Under the pieces are notes generated by a model. That model was not told the origin of the DNA. It was given only the letters and a program-made list of their open reading frames with translations, and searched no databases. Positions 55,496 to 64,000 of a DNA stretch of 64,000 nt are shown here, in pieces. Source of the DNA: Methylovorus mays (lineage in GTDB: Bacteria > Pseudomonadota > Gammaproteobacteria > Burkholderiales > Methylophilaceae); NCBI RefSeq assembly GCF_020531915.1, contig NZ_JAJAVG010000001.1, forward strand, positions 37,440 to 101,439, in the 5' to 3' direction. The position numbers and the translations under genes are program-made. Each line of letters opens with the position of its first letter. The first letter of the stretch is position 1.

Positions 55496-55960
55496 ATGTT
55501 GCAGCTTGGTGCACCGGCTCCTGATTTTTCCCTCTTTGACGCAGACATGGAGCTTTTCAAGCTCTCCGGTGTCCGTGGCAAAAATGTCGTCCTTTATTTC
55601 TACCCCAAGGATGATACGCCGGGCTGCACTGTGGAAGCCATTGAATTCAGCGACCACGAAGAGGATTTTGCCCGCTATAACACCTTGATTGTCGGCGTCA
55701 GCAAAGACGATTGTCTCAGCCACGCCACATTCCGCGACAAACACGGACTCGCCATCACGCTTCTCGCCGATGAAGACCGTAAAGTCTGTGAAAAATACAA
55801 GGTATGGCAAGAAAAAGAGAAAGACGGCATCAAAAAAATGGGGGTAGTACGCTCCACCTTTATTATTGATGCCAAAGGTTTACTGCGTCACATGCAATAT
55901 GGTGTCACGGCCAAAGGCCATGCACTCGAAATACTGAACATTATCAAAACTTTGGACTGA
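55496..55960 (+). CDS. bcp: Bcp/PrxQ peroxiredoxin
   Basis: 154 residues from MLQLGAPAPDFSLFDADMEL. Peroxidatic Cys44 in KDDTPGCTVEAIEF. The second Cys five residues later, present in E. coli Bcp, is replaced here by Ile/Glu. Cys73 (SKDDCLSH) or Cys98 (RKVCEKY) may resolve instead, as in the alpha3-type Bcps. The frame from 55466 adds residues without support. It is followed by slyD after 10 bp. Confidence 0.95.
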   Translation: MLQLGAPAPDFSLFDADMELFKLSGVRGKNVVLYFYPKDDTPGCTVEAIEFSDHEEDFARYNTLIVGVSKDDCLSHATFRDKHGLAITLLADEDRKVCEKYKVWQEKEKDGIKKMGVVRSTFIIDAKGLLRHMQYGVTAKGHALEILNIIKTLD

Positions 55961-55970
55961 AAGAACCGCT

Positions 55971-56450
55971 ATGCAAATTACCATGAACACTGTTGTCTCC
56001 ATGACCTACGAACTTCGCAACAGCGAAGGCGAAATCCTGGAGTCCAGCACCGACCCCGTGAGCTATCTGCATGGCGGTTACGACAACATCTTCCCACGTG
56101 TTGAAGAAGAACTGCACGGAAAATCCGTGGGCGACACCGTAGAGATTACCCTCGAGCCATCCGATGCCTTTGGCGACTACGACGAAGAGCTGGTGCAAAT
56201 GGAACCCGCCTCGGCATTCCCTAGCAAAGACCTCAAGGTCGGCATGCAGTTTGAAGGCGAAGACGAAACCGGCGAAGTTATTCTCTACACCATCACCAAC
56301 ATTGAAAACGGCAAAGTTATCGTCGATGGCAACCACCCATGGGCTGGCGAGCGCGTCCTGTTCAAGTGTACGGTCACCGGCGTGCGCGAAGCAGGCAAGG
56401 AAGAAGTCGAGCACGGTCACGTGCATGGCGCAGGCGGCCATCACCACTAA
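55971..56450 (+). CDS. slyD: SlyD-type FKBP peptidyl-prolyl isomerase
   Basis: 159 residues. FKBP halves flank an insert-in-flap chaperone domain (SYLHGGYDNIFPRVEEELHG; YDEELVQMEPASAFPSKDLK). The His-rich C-terminus (HGHVHGAGGHHH) can bind Ni/Cu/Zn as in SlyD. Co-transcribed with bcp and followed by a strong terminator. Confidence 0.94.
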   Translation: MQITMNTVVSMTYELRNSEGEILESSTDPVSYLHGGYDNIFPRVEEELHGKSVGDTVEITLEPSDAFGDYDEELVQMEPASAFPSKDLKVGMQFEGEDETGEVILYTITNIENGKVIVDGNHPWAGERVLFKCTVTGVREAGKEEVEHGHVHGAGGHHH

Positions 56451-56470
56451 GCATTAAAGCAGGTACAAAA

Positions 56471-56508
56471 GGGGGCAATAGTGCATATGCACTATTGCCC
56501 CCTTCTTT
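56471..56508 (+). terminator. Terminator of bcp-slyD
   Basis: A perfect 32-base palindrome (arms begin GGGGGCAATAGTGCAT) is followed by TTCTTT, 20 bp after the slyD stop. Confidence 0.9.
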
Positions 56509-56634
56509 ATGCTCGGCCATGCTTGGAATAGCATTACAAATGCCATGACAAATAACATTGACGAGAAAATCTCGCTTAATTAATAAAACCAGTTTGTGGG
56601 GGGAGGCAACATTCACTAATCTGGAGAAACACTC

Positions 56635-57675
56635 ATGCGATCGCGGGAGTTGTGGGTCGATTATGCCAAAGCAATTGGGATTATTTTAGTTGTATATGGC
56701 CATGTAGCCAGGGGAATATGCCAAAGTTTTAACAGCACAAATGCCAGCTTTCAGCTAGCAGATAGCGTTATATATAGCTTCCATATGCCCTTGTTCTTTT
56801 TCTTGTCCGGCATTTTCTTTGTCGCATCTACAAAGAAACATGGACATAAAAAGATGCTGCTCAGCAAGATAGACACCATTCTTTATCCCTATATTTTGTG
56901 GTCACTGCTTCAGGGAATCATTGAATTTGGATTATCTCCATACACCAATGGTCATGTGAAACTTACGGAAGTATTCAGTTTGCTTTGGGAGCCCAGAGCA
57001 CAATTCTGGTTCTTGTACACACTGCTGTTCTGTTTTCTAATTTGTTCAGTCTTTTTTAGACTACTATCATTCCAGGCTATCAGCGTATTTTTCTGCTTTT
57101 CCATAGCTGTTTATTTACTTCATGATTACTTTCCTTCATGGAGTTTAATTTCAATGATAAGCAATAATTTAGTATTTTTTTCCCTGGGAATCCTAGTTAG
57201 CAAACAAAGCAGCCAAGATGCACTCTCGTCTCCATGGATTCTTCTTTTCTTTACTCTTCTCTTTCTTACGGGTCAGTACTACTTTCACGCCACATTACAT
57301 CTTACCTACCAAGCACATGGCATTCCCAGCCTGTTGCTCGCCATTATCTCTATCTTTTTTATCGCATCACTATCATCTGCCTTGGCCAATCTTGTGCAGA
57401 GCAAATTCTTTGCTTTTATAGGATCAGCTTCTCTCGCTATCTACCTGATGCATATCATTATTGGAAGTGGCACCCGCATCGCCTTAAGCAAACTACTGCA
57501 CGTCAGCGACATCTCTTTTCATATCATTGCAGGGTGTATGGCGGGAATACTTATCCCCATGCTTGCTTTTTATTACATCAGAAAAACGAAGACTGAATGG
57601 ATATTTTCAGCATCCATTTCTAAATTTTCAATATTTAATTTCTTTAATAAACCCAACATGCAGAATAAAACATGA
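56635..57675 (+). CDS. Acyltransferase family 3 membrane protein (polysaccharide acetyltransferase)
   Basis: 346 residues. The N-terminal motif RELWVDYAKAIGIILVVYGH with the conserved His is followed by about ten hydrophobic segments. The FHMPLFFFLSGIFF motif is typical of WecH/OafA-type O-acetyltransferases. The start has GGAG. Codon use and base composition are AT-rich, unlike the slyD side. It is probably part of the polysaccharide island to the right. Confidence 0.92.
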   Translation: MRSRELWVDYAKAIGIILVVYGHVARGICQSFNSTNASFQLADSVIYSFHMPLFFFLSGIFFVASTKKHGHKKMLLSKIDTILYPYILWSLLQGIIEFGLSPYTNGHVKLTEVFSLLWEPRAQFWFLYTLLFCFLICSVFFRLLSFQAISVFFCFSIAVYLLHDYFPSWSLISMISNNLVFFSLGILVSKQSSQDALSSPWILLFFTLLFLTGQYYFHATLHLTYQAHGIPSLLLAIISIFFIASLSSALANLVQSKFFAFIGSASLAIYLMHIIIGSGTRIALSKLLHVSDISFHIIAGCMAGILIPMLAFYYIRKTKTEWIFSASISKFSIFNFFNKPNMQNKT

Positions 57676-57692
57676 AAAAAATAATACACTTT

Positions 57693-58865
57693 TCATTTTT
57701 TATAATGAATGAATAAAGCCTTTAACTTATTTTTAAAAGAGGTTGGCAACACCTTTTTGGCAAAAGCACTCATCAAAACAAAAGGAAATGAAATCCCACA
57801 TAATGCAATCATTTCTCGAAGTCTAAATTTACTAAAAAGCCTTAATGCTGCTTTCTCAATATCTCGCTTCAATATCCATCTGTTAACATAAGAAATATCA
57901 TTTAATCTTTTTACTAAATTTAAATTTATAAATTCGCAATCTTCAACCTCCAACTCATAGGGCCTGTAAGAAGTCAGTTGCAGCAATTTTGCCGAGAAAG
58001 TCGTCTTAAAAAACTGAATCTCGTTCGGCATAAGATCATAGGCACCAAAGTCCATGAAATCCTGCATTGATTTAGCAGGACCAATTGAATCTAAACGTTT
58101 TTTGTCAAAAACCATGTCTTGGACATTATTTCTTCGCCTTCGAGCTGATGTAGCCACGAACTGCGACCAAAACGACATTCGTCTACCATTTACAATCGAT
58201 TTGCTCGAGACCCCATCTGGATTATAAGTATATTGGCCTAAGACATCATCAATTATGTGCATTCCACCGAGCTGACTTAACCTCCAATAAAGATCTGAAT
58301 CTTCAGAAACTTCACAAAACCTATATCCACCAACAGAATCAAAAGCGGAGCGCCTGACCATTAATAAAGTTTGCATCAGAAATGGTTCTTTTGCGGGCAC
58401 CCACTCAGGATCAGCCAAAGAAACATCAGGATGTTTATTCTTGCCACTAATTGGGTTGCCAGCCTGATCGATAGTTACAAATGCAGATGATACCGCGACA
58501 TATTCGGGATTATTCTGTAGAAATGATACTTGCCGCTCTATTCTAGTCGGGAAAGAAATATCATCAGAATCAAACCGAGCTAGAAATTGGTTTTTACAAA
58601 ACTCCAACCCTGTATTTAAAGAATCTACAATCCCGGAATGTGCTTTCTCAACCACTTGGACTCTATGGTCTTTAGCAGAAATATCCTTCAACAACTCCCT
58701 ACTTTTATCAGTAGAACCATCATCAACGATTACAATATTCAGATTGGAATATGTTTGATTAAGAATTGAATCTATCGATTTAGATAATGTCTTTTCTCCG
58801 TTAAATACGGTAATAAGAACATCGACTGTAGGTGAACCTGAATCTGACATGTTATCAATCGTCAT
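57693..58865 (-). CDS. Glycosyltransferase family 2
   Basis: 390 residues. GT-A domain: VDVLITVFNGEKTLSKSIDS, IVIVDDGSTDKSRELL, and the metal-binding FDSDD in FLARFDSDDISF. A helical C-terminal extension follows. The ATG at 58865 lies 5 bp after the upstream stop; ATG 58850 is possible. Donor and acceptor are unknown. Confidence 0.91.
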   Translation of the reverse strand: MTIDNMSDSGSPTVDVLITVFNGEKTLSKSIDSILNQTYSNLNIVIVDDGSTDKSRELLKDISAKDHRVQVVEKAHSGIVDSLNTGLEFCKNQFLARFDSDDISFPTRIERQVSFLQNNPEYVAVSSAFVTIDQAGNPISGKNKHPDVSLADPEWVPAKEPFLMQTLLMVRRSAFDSVGGYRFCEVSEDSDLYWRLSQLGGMHIIDDVLGQYTYNPDGVSSKSIVNGRRMSFWSQFVATSARRRRNNVQDMVFDKKRLDSIGPAKSMQDFMDFGAYDLMPNEIQFFKTTFSAKLLQLTSYRPYELEVEDCEFINLNLVKRLNDISYVNRWILKRDIEKAALRLFSKFRLREMIALCGISFPFVLMSAFAKKVLPTSFKNKLKALFIHYKK

Positions 58866-58870
58866 TCAAT

Positions 58871-59839
58871 TTAATCTTTCATCATTTCTTTATATGAGGC
58901 TGCCCCCATATAATATGCATAATCTCTTAAATATCTCAAATGAGATGGTTTATTTAACATCCAAGCAATTGAAAATCTACACAGGCGTTTAGCTGCAAAA
59001 AAGTAAAGTTCAAACTTAGAAAAACTATATTCATTAGGTGGCCGACCTGATGCCAACAGATAATTATCATCAGGATATGTATGACGCAAGAATGCGAAAG
59101 TTTCACCCGTCAAATAAGAATATTGATATAAATATTTATATGTTTGCCTTGAGGCTGGAATGATGTGATTCACCTTCGCACCTGGCACCCACCATCCCGA
59201 GCCACCATTTTTGAACAGGTGATACATCATGTTTGTTTCTTCCCCAACCCTTCTATGTTTTGGAGACACTCCCAGTTCAGGATCATAAAGATATTTTTTT
59301 TGTTCCGATGTTTTAATTGCAAAGTTTGCGCCCCAAGGAATTTTCCATCCTTGAAATGTTAACTCGAACTCAACACCAAATAGACGTTGAGCAATCAAGT
59401 TGCTCAATGGCCACTCATTCATATTTTTGGCAAACCATCCAGGTGTTGGCGGCAACAACCTGGGTATCACTTCTCCACCAAAAAGACTTGCTTCCGGGTG
59501 GCGCAAAATCGCCTCGTGATATGCCTTTAACCAATTGGAATCGATCTCAACATCGTCATCCGTCCAGCAGATATATTGCCCCTTTGCTTCTGCAACACCC
59601 CGATTTCGGGCATTTGATAACCCAGCCATATCTTCCCGGACACAGCGTATGGGCAAGCGATCTGCAAAGCTGATCACAACATCCAAAGTGCCATCCGAAC
59701 TACCGTTATCAACAACGATAAACTCCCACGACAAGTCATTTGGAATATCCATTTCTGTTGCTGACTGCAACACTTGCCGTAGTTGTGCCGCACGGTTTCG
59801 CGTGCAAATAATCATGGTAATGAATGGAGATTCTGTCAT
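58871..59839 (-). CDS. Glycosyltransferase family 2
   Basis: 322 residues. GT-A signatures: MIICTRNRAAQLRQVLQSAT, FIVVDNGSSDGTLDV and DDD in YICWTDDDVEIDSNWLKAYH. The sequence resembles the family that adds sugars to surface polysaccharides. Low GC. Downstream of the gene at 59951, after a 111-bp AT-rich gap. Confidence 0.92.
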   Translation of the reverse strand: MTESPFITMIICTRNRAAQLRQVLQSATEMDIPNDLSWEFIVVDNGSSDGTLDVVISFADRLPIRCVREDMAGLSNARNRGVAEAKGQYICWTDDDVEIDSNWLKAYHEAILRHPEASLFGGEVIPRLLPPTPGWFAKNMNEWPLSNLIAQRLFGVEFELTFQGWKIPWGANFAIKTSEQKKYLYDPELGVSPKHRRVGEETNMMYHLFKNGGSGWWVPGAKVNHIIPASRQTYKYLYQYSYLTGETFAFLRHTYPDDNYLLASGRPPNEYSFSKFELYFFAAKRLCRFSIAWMLNKPSHLRYLRDYAYYMGAASYKEMMKD

Positions 59840-59950
59840 TTTTATCTACTATCTAAATGTTAATTTAATATATTTGTTTCTGATTTTAGAGCAATTTACT
59901 TAGAAAAATATCAGGCATAATGCATGCTAAAGTAAGCTCTAAATCATTAA

Positions 59951-60772
59951 TTAGTAATAAGTAGAGTTCCTTTTTATTTTTCTAAATCTAAGCATTATCA
60001 ATTCACATAATATTCTAAAGTTTAGTAAAAATTTTCGCCTCTCGCCAGCTCTTATAGATTGTATAGTTAATCTAAAATATTTACATAACGATTTGAACTT
60101 AATCAGCTCAGGGAAAGAATACATAGCCATGGAAGTAATTTCATTAATTTTCTTGATATCATTAACCCGACTATTAAGGTAGAGTAGCTTGCTACAACTT
60201 ATTCCAATAAAACATTTATTCAATCTTTGTAAATAATATGCTGCCCACTCCTGATCTTCAGCAGAGAAAACCTCTTCTCTAAAAGGTCGTTGATCTATGT
60301 ATACTTTCTTTATTATGGCGCACGAGTTAGAAAAGCCATCATATGGAGAATGGTTTGTGCGATCCATTATTCTAAACTTATAACCCTCGGCTATAGATGG
60401 AGATGGGTACAGGCAGGCCCCTATGCAACTTTCACTCCAGATATCCTCATAGGAAAAGCATTGCTCCATGACCCTATCATCTTGCATCAAAACGTGCGAG
60501 CTTATAATTAAAACCAGATCTGTCTTTGCGCGCTCAACACCAATATTAATGGCTTTAGAAAAATTAAAATCCTCATCTGGATAAATTATCAATTGATCAG
60601 ACATTTGGCCGAGCTTAAGTCGATCTTCTTCTGTGGACTTTGAATCTACGATGATGATTTCCTTGGGAGGACATGACTGCCCCTTCAAAGCCTTAATAAC
60701 ATCAACAACGATAGGAAAACTGGCTGATGTTCTTATAATTGCACTGTATTCTGGATAGCTCAAAGAATTCAT
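59951..60772 (-). CDS. Glycosyltransferase family 2-like protein with an atypical DxD region
   Basis: About 273 residues. A GT2 start (EYSAIIRTSASFPIVVDVIK, IIIVDSKSTEEDRLKLGQ) and rhamnosyltransferase-like FNFSKAINIGVERAKTDLVL are present. The expected DxD is SSHVLMQDD. A later AEDQEWAAYYLQR fits the catalytic-base region. The ATG at 60772 follows GGTGAT at 7 bases; the TTG at 60787 and ATG at 60781 are alternatives. Confidence 0.82.
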   Translation of the reverse strand: MNSLSYPEYSAIIRTSASFPIVVDVIKALKGQSCPPKEIIIVDSKSTEEDRLKLGQMSDQLIIYPDEDFNFSKAINIGVERAKTDLVLIISSHVLMQDDRVMEQCFSYEDIWSESCIGACLYPSPSIAEGYKFRIMDRTNHSPYDGFSNSCAIIKKVYIDQRPFREEVFSAEDQEWAAYYLQRLNKCFIGISCSKLLYLNSRVNDIKKINEITSMAMYSFPELIKFKSLCKYFRLTIQSIRAGERRKFLLNFRILCELIMLRFRKIKRNSTYY

Positions 60773-61125
60773 TACTCTCATCACCAAAATTTTATTGTAA
60801 AAAAATAACTATTCAGCATGGCCCGCTGCAGCATAATATTTATGTCAATTGAGCAAACCCCGCTCCGAACACTATTATTAATACAGAAGGTCATCATATT
60901 TATCAAAAATCTAATTTAATGTGTTTAATATTTCCAATCAAATATTAATAAAATACTTGAAAAACATCTCAAATAGCTAAGTAAAATTTCATTGCCAAGA
61001 TAATCTTATCCATAAAGAATTTACTATGAAATTTAGGCGCCCTACTTTTATATCTCTAAGATATCTAGAGATTATTTAGAAAACATTTAATCGGCCTTCA
61101 AAAGACCAAATCATTAGCTTTACAC
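60773..61125. other. AT-rich non-coding gap inside the polysaccharide island
   Basis: No open frame with a start site or recognisable remnant was seen. It holds one 7-bp inverted repeat (ATCTCTA and TAGAGAT, 61052-61072). It may contain a promoter for the gene at 59951. Confidence 0.45.
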
Positions 61126-61983
61126 TTACTTTAAAAAATTACGTCTAATGTATCTTCCAATCATCTGTTTGTACCCAGAAAACCAAAATCCAATCTTCAT
61201 AAAATTAATCAAATCAATTAGGTTTATAGGGAAGTTGTAATGACTTGAAAACATTTGTATATAAAGCCTCTGAGAGTCGACTGAATTTTCCGCATGCTTC
61301 ATAGACATTAATTTGTATGCTTGCATAATACGCTGTTTTTTCCCCGAAGATATACGGTCCTCCCTAGGCATTTCATCAAACACATATGTATGCAAATCCA
61401 TAAGTCTTGCATCACCAAATTTTTTCAATATTCGGAAGAAAAATTCCAGATCTTGCCATGCTGGCATTTCTTCATCGAAGAGCCCTGCAATTCGAAAATG
61501 TGAAGTTGGGGCAAACATTTGGTTTCCAACCTGGTTTGCTGAATAAAGGTCAGAGAACGTCACCCTGTTTCGCTTACGAATTTTACAAACCCCTTGAGGT
61601 TGACGTGAGAGAAAGTTTGTGTAAATAGCCGAAACTGGCTCATCAGAGTACTTGGTCAGGAAGTGCCAATAATCCACCAATGCTTCAATATGGGACGGGA
61701 GAAACTCATCATCATCATCAAGTCCTGTAATAAAGTCACCGCTAGCTGCTTTAATCGCAACATTTCTTGAATAACAAGCACCGCGACTTTTATCATTCAG
61801 GAAAACTTTTACTCGTGGCTCATCTTTCTGAAGTTGCAGCAAATATTCTCGACTACCATCTGTAGATCCATCATCAACAACGAGTAATTCTATATCGTTG
61901 TAACTCTGACTGAGCACAGAATTAATTGCCAACTGTAAGGAGGCGAGACGGTTTTTAGTTGGCATATATATTGAAACAAGCAT
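61126..61983 (-). CDS. Glycosyltransferase family 2
   Basis: 285 residues. GT-A signatures: VSIYMPTKNRLASLQLAINS, ELLVVDDGSTDGSREYLLQL and GLDDDDEFLPSHIEALVDYW. Good AAGGAA site. AT-rich like its neighbours; 30 bp after the flippase gene. Confidence 0.93.
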   Translation of the reverse strand: MLVSIYMPTKNRLASLQLAINSVLSQSYNDIELLVVDDGSTDGSREYLLQLQKDEPRVKVFLNDKSRGACYSRNVAIKAASGDFITGLDDDDEFLPSHIEALVDYWHFLTKYSDEPVSAIYTNFLSRQPQGVCKIRKRNRVTFSDLYSANQVGNQMFAPTSHFRIAGLFDEEMPAWQDLEFFFRILKKFGDARLMDLHTYVFDEMPREDRISSGKKQRIMQAYKLMSMKHAENSVDSQRLYIQMFSSHYNFPINLIDLINFMKIGFWFSGYKQMIGRYIRRNFLK

Positions 61984-62013
61984 GATATTCCTTGATAGTT
62001 TCTTATAATAAAT

Positions 62014-63495
62014 TTATTTGAATCTAATTTTTAACTTGGAAAACACGGATTGAATCCCATTGATTAACTCGCCCTCCGGGCCTTCAGGCTTTCCATAAGC
62101 CATCCATAGCCCCAGTATAGTTAATCCATAGGCAATAACGCCTAAGGCAATAAAAATCACAAGATGTGTCGTCATCTCCATGATGCCGTGACCCAGACCT
62201 AATAAATATTGAGCGAATATAACAACAATGATCATACTGACAAGTCCGCCCAAGGATCGTATATTGGCCCACCATTGATCACGTATTGAAGTGCCAATAA
62301 TCATTCTAACGATGGTCATATTCATATGAACACTGATGAGTGTTGATACTGCTCGCCCGATCAAAACGCCCAGCAACCCCGCATACCATAGGCCAAAAGC
62401 AATCAAAGGAACACGTATGGCAAAGCTGATGAGGTCTCGCTTAAATAATAATTTTGTTTGCCCTTGCGATAACGCTAGAGGTTGTACAGCCGAGCTTAAG
62501 GTTTGAATTGCTACAGATCCCGCCATAATTTGCATCACAAGGATCACGGGCTCCCACCTCTCACCCAAAAACAACAAAATGATGGATGAGGACACCAGGG
62601 CAATGCCCACACCTAGAGGAAGTGCAATAAGGGCAACGAGTGTCTGGGCTTTTCGATAAGCATTTTTAAGTCTTTGCTTATCGTCGCCAATTCTGCTGAA
62701 TCCTGGGAATAGCGTAGTTTCCAGCGGAGCGATCATCTCTCGCGTAGGCTTGGTCGAGAGATTATCCCCTACGGTGTAATAACCCAATAATTTATTGCCA
62801 AGCAGAAAACCCACCAGCAGATGATCAAACTTCCAGTTGAGGGTATTAACGATCTGCCCCAAGGTTAGCCAGATTGAAAATGACCACAACTCTGTCGCAT
62901 GCTTAAAGGAAACTTTGGGACGATAAGGGTATACGAGATAAGACACGAGAATACTAACAAGCTGCGAAGCGACGGTACTAGCTATTAATGCCCAATAACT
63001 TTGGTAAACAACCGCGATCACAATACCGACAGTAACACCAACCAAGCGCTCAGCGACATTACGCACAAATTCTTGCCAAAACACGAGATTTTTAGTCAAT
63101 ACCACCATTTTAGGATTTGCAAATCCATTCAACGCCAGCGAAGCCCCCAATATCATCATGACCAGTTGCAAGCGCGGGTCACCATGAAGGTCAGAAACCC
63201 AGGTTGCCGCCAGACAAAACAGGCCGCCTACGGTAAGAGACCTCAAAAAATTCAATGTCCATGCCGTGTTGTAATGAACTTCGGAAGGATTTCGATGATG
63301 GATGAGCGCAGAGGCCAATGAAAGCTCCGTCACCGAAGTGATAACTGTGAGCATAGTGGTGGCAAAAGCAACTAGACCAAAATCATCCGGCGTTAAGTAT
63401 CGAGCCAGAATCAGTGTGCTGACGGTACTAAGACCGTTAACGATGAGCTTGGCAGCGGATAGCCAAGCCACGCCTTTTACGAGTTGTTGTTTCAT
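62014..63495 (-). CDS. Oligosaccharide flippase (MOP superfamily, WzxC-like)
   Basis: 493 residues with about 12-14 hydrophobic segments. The start KQQLVKGVAWLSAAKLIVNG and LARYLTPDDFGLVAFATTML are typical of lipid-linked polysaccharide exporters of the inner membrane. It is the first gene of the leftward glycosyltransferase set. Confidence 0.93.
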   Translation of the reverse strand: MKQQLVKGVAWLSAAKLIVNGLSTVSTLILARYLTPDDFGLVAFATTMLTVITSVTELSLASALIHHRNPSEVHYNTAWTLNFLRSLTVGGLFCLAATWVSDLHGDPRLQLVMMILGASLALNGFANPKMVVLTKNLVFWQEFVRNVAERLVGVTVGIVIAVVYQSYWALIASTVASQLVSILVSYLVYPYRPKVSFKHATELWSFSIWLTLGQIVNTLNWKFDHLLVGFLLGNKLLGYYTVGDNLSTKPTREMIAPLETTLFPGFSRIGDDKQRLKNAYRKAQTLVALIALPLGVGIALVSSSIILLFLGERWEPVILVMQIMAGSVAIQTLSSAVQPLALSQGQTKLLFKRDLISFAIRVPLIAFGLWYAGLLGVLIGRAVSTLISVHMNMTIVRMIIGTSIRDQWWANIRSLGGLVSMIIVVIFAQYLLGLGHGIMEMTTHLVIFIALGVIAYGLTILGLWMAYGKPEGPEGELINGIQSVFSKLKIRFK

Positions 63496-63702
63496 GCCTT
63501 GTAAATATTGGACCTATAGAATTAATGACGCTCAGGCTGTTAAACTGAGTACGAATATTGCTTCCGTGTAAATGCATGCATACTAAAACAGGCCCAGATA
63601 CCCCCCTGCAGCATCAAGCAATTTGCATTCCCAGATTGGGATACATTACACATTTGCTTTAAACAATATCACATTCCTCTGATTACTCATTAAGGTGGTT
63701 TT
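63496..63702. other. Divergent intergenic region flippase / ugd
   Basis: 207 bp, AT-rich. It must carry both promoters. No ops/JUMPstart element (GGCGGTAG) was seen. Confidence 0.4.
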
Positions 63703-64000
63703 ATGAAGATAGCAATTGCCGGTACCGGCTACGTAGGACTTTCCATGGCGGTGTTGCTGGCCCAGAAAAACGAAGTGGTCGCGCTCGACATCGTGCCGGA
63801 GAAGGTGGAGATGCTGAACCGCAAGCAGTCGCCGATTGCCGATGCCGAGATTGAAGAGTATCTCGCCACCAAGACCCTGAACTTCAAGGCCACCATGGAC
63901 AAGCAGGCGGCGTATGAAGGTGCCGACTATGTCATCATCGCCACCCCGACCGATTACGACCCCGAGACCAACTATTTCAACACTGGCTCGGTGGAAGCCG
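63703..64000 (+). CDS. ugd: UDP-glucose/UDP-sugar 6-dehydrogenase, N-terminal part (runs off window)
   Basis: 99 visible codons from the ATG at 63703 (AAGGTGG upstream). The N-terminal Rossmann motif is [20 protein letters not shown], then [20 protein letters not shown] and [17 protein letters not shown]. The enzyme oxidises UDP-glucose to UDP-glucuronate for polysaccharide. Base composition is again GC-richer than the island. Incomplete at the right edge. Confidence 0.93.
   Translation, partial: MKIAIAGTGYVGLSMAVLLAQKNEVVALDIVPEKVEMLNRKQSPIADAEIEEYLATKTLNFKATMDKQAAYEGADYVIIATPTDYDPETNYFNTGSVEA

Overview
The window is a chromosomal segment of a Gram-negative bacterium, almost certainly a betaproteobacterium. 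The evidence is gene order (rpoE-rseA-rseB-degP followed by lepA-lepB-DUF4845-rnc-era-recO-pdxJ-acpS, and dapA-bamC-MBL hydrolase) and the presence of PilGHIJL, HemP, DUF1841 and PEP-CTERM proteins. A methylotroph of the Methylophilaceae (Methylobacillus/Methylovorus-like) would fit, but that is inference. No rRNA, tRNA, CRISPR array, insertion sequence or phage gene was seen.

Layout. 1-4852 (minus): type IV pilus chemosensory operon pilG-pilH-pilI-pilJ-pilL, with pilL running off the left edge. 5085-6245 (plus): a FIST sensory protein. 6464-6967: thiol peroxidase, preceded by a possible structured RNA. 7012-16291 (minus): a cell-surface-signalling locus made of an ECF sigma factor, a FecR-like regulator, a TonB-dependent receptor, an autotransporter and a 41-residue membrane peptide. 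16471-19726: a DUF4197 protein and glycogen phosphorylase. 19972-23603 (minus): iron regulon with hemP, a Cys-rich small protein, tonB, exbB and exbD behind one Fur box, and an S4 paralogue plus a small unknown protein behind a second. 23715-29750: PEP-CTERM protein, htpG, small proteins, tcdA and a three-repeat secreted protein. 29747-36329 (minus): the lepA to acpS housekeeping cluster. 36600-40380 (minus): the envelope-stress operon rpoE-rseA-rseB-degP with its own sigma-E-type promoter. 40463-42477 (plus): nadB and a small exported protein. 42500-45468 (minus): an ECF sigma/zinc anti-sigma pair driving a DUF692/DUF2063 RiPP operon of the HvfA/bufferin type. 46040-49118 (minus): rnfB-like, nth, a second FIST protein and DUF1841. 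49323-52315 (plus): dapA, bamC and an MBL hydrolase. 52506-56450: an Ala/Pro-rich lipoprotein, a secretin-domain protein, a DUF7931-like protein, L16 hydroxylase, bcp and slyD. 56635-64000: an AT-rich polysaccharide island (acyltransferase, four family 2 glycosyltransferases, flippase), followed by the start of a UDP-sugar dehydrogenase gene of ordinary composition.

The most unusual signal is in 7012-16291. The TonB-dependent receptor and the autotransporter are joined by a TAATG stop/start overlap. Both continue past the end of the beta-barrel into a homologous NTF2/Cds6-like domain that should lie in the periplasm. A FecI-type promoter match lies just before the receptor gene, and a hairpin covers part of its ribosome binding site. 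Other notable signals are the six-cysteine RiPP precursor with its own sigma/anti-sigma pair, and a cysteine-free ribosomal protein S4 that appears to be under Fur control.
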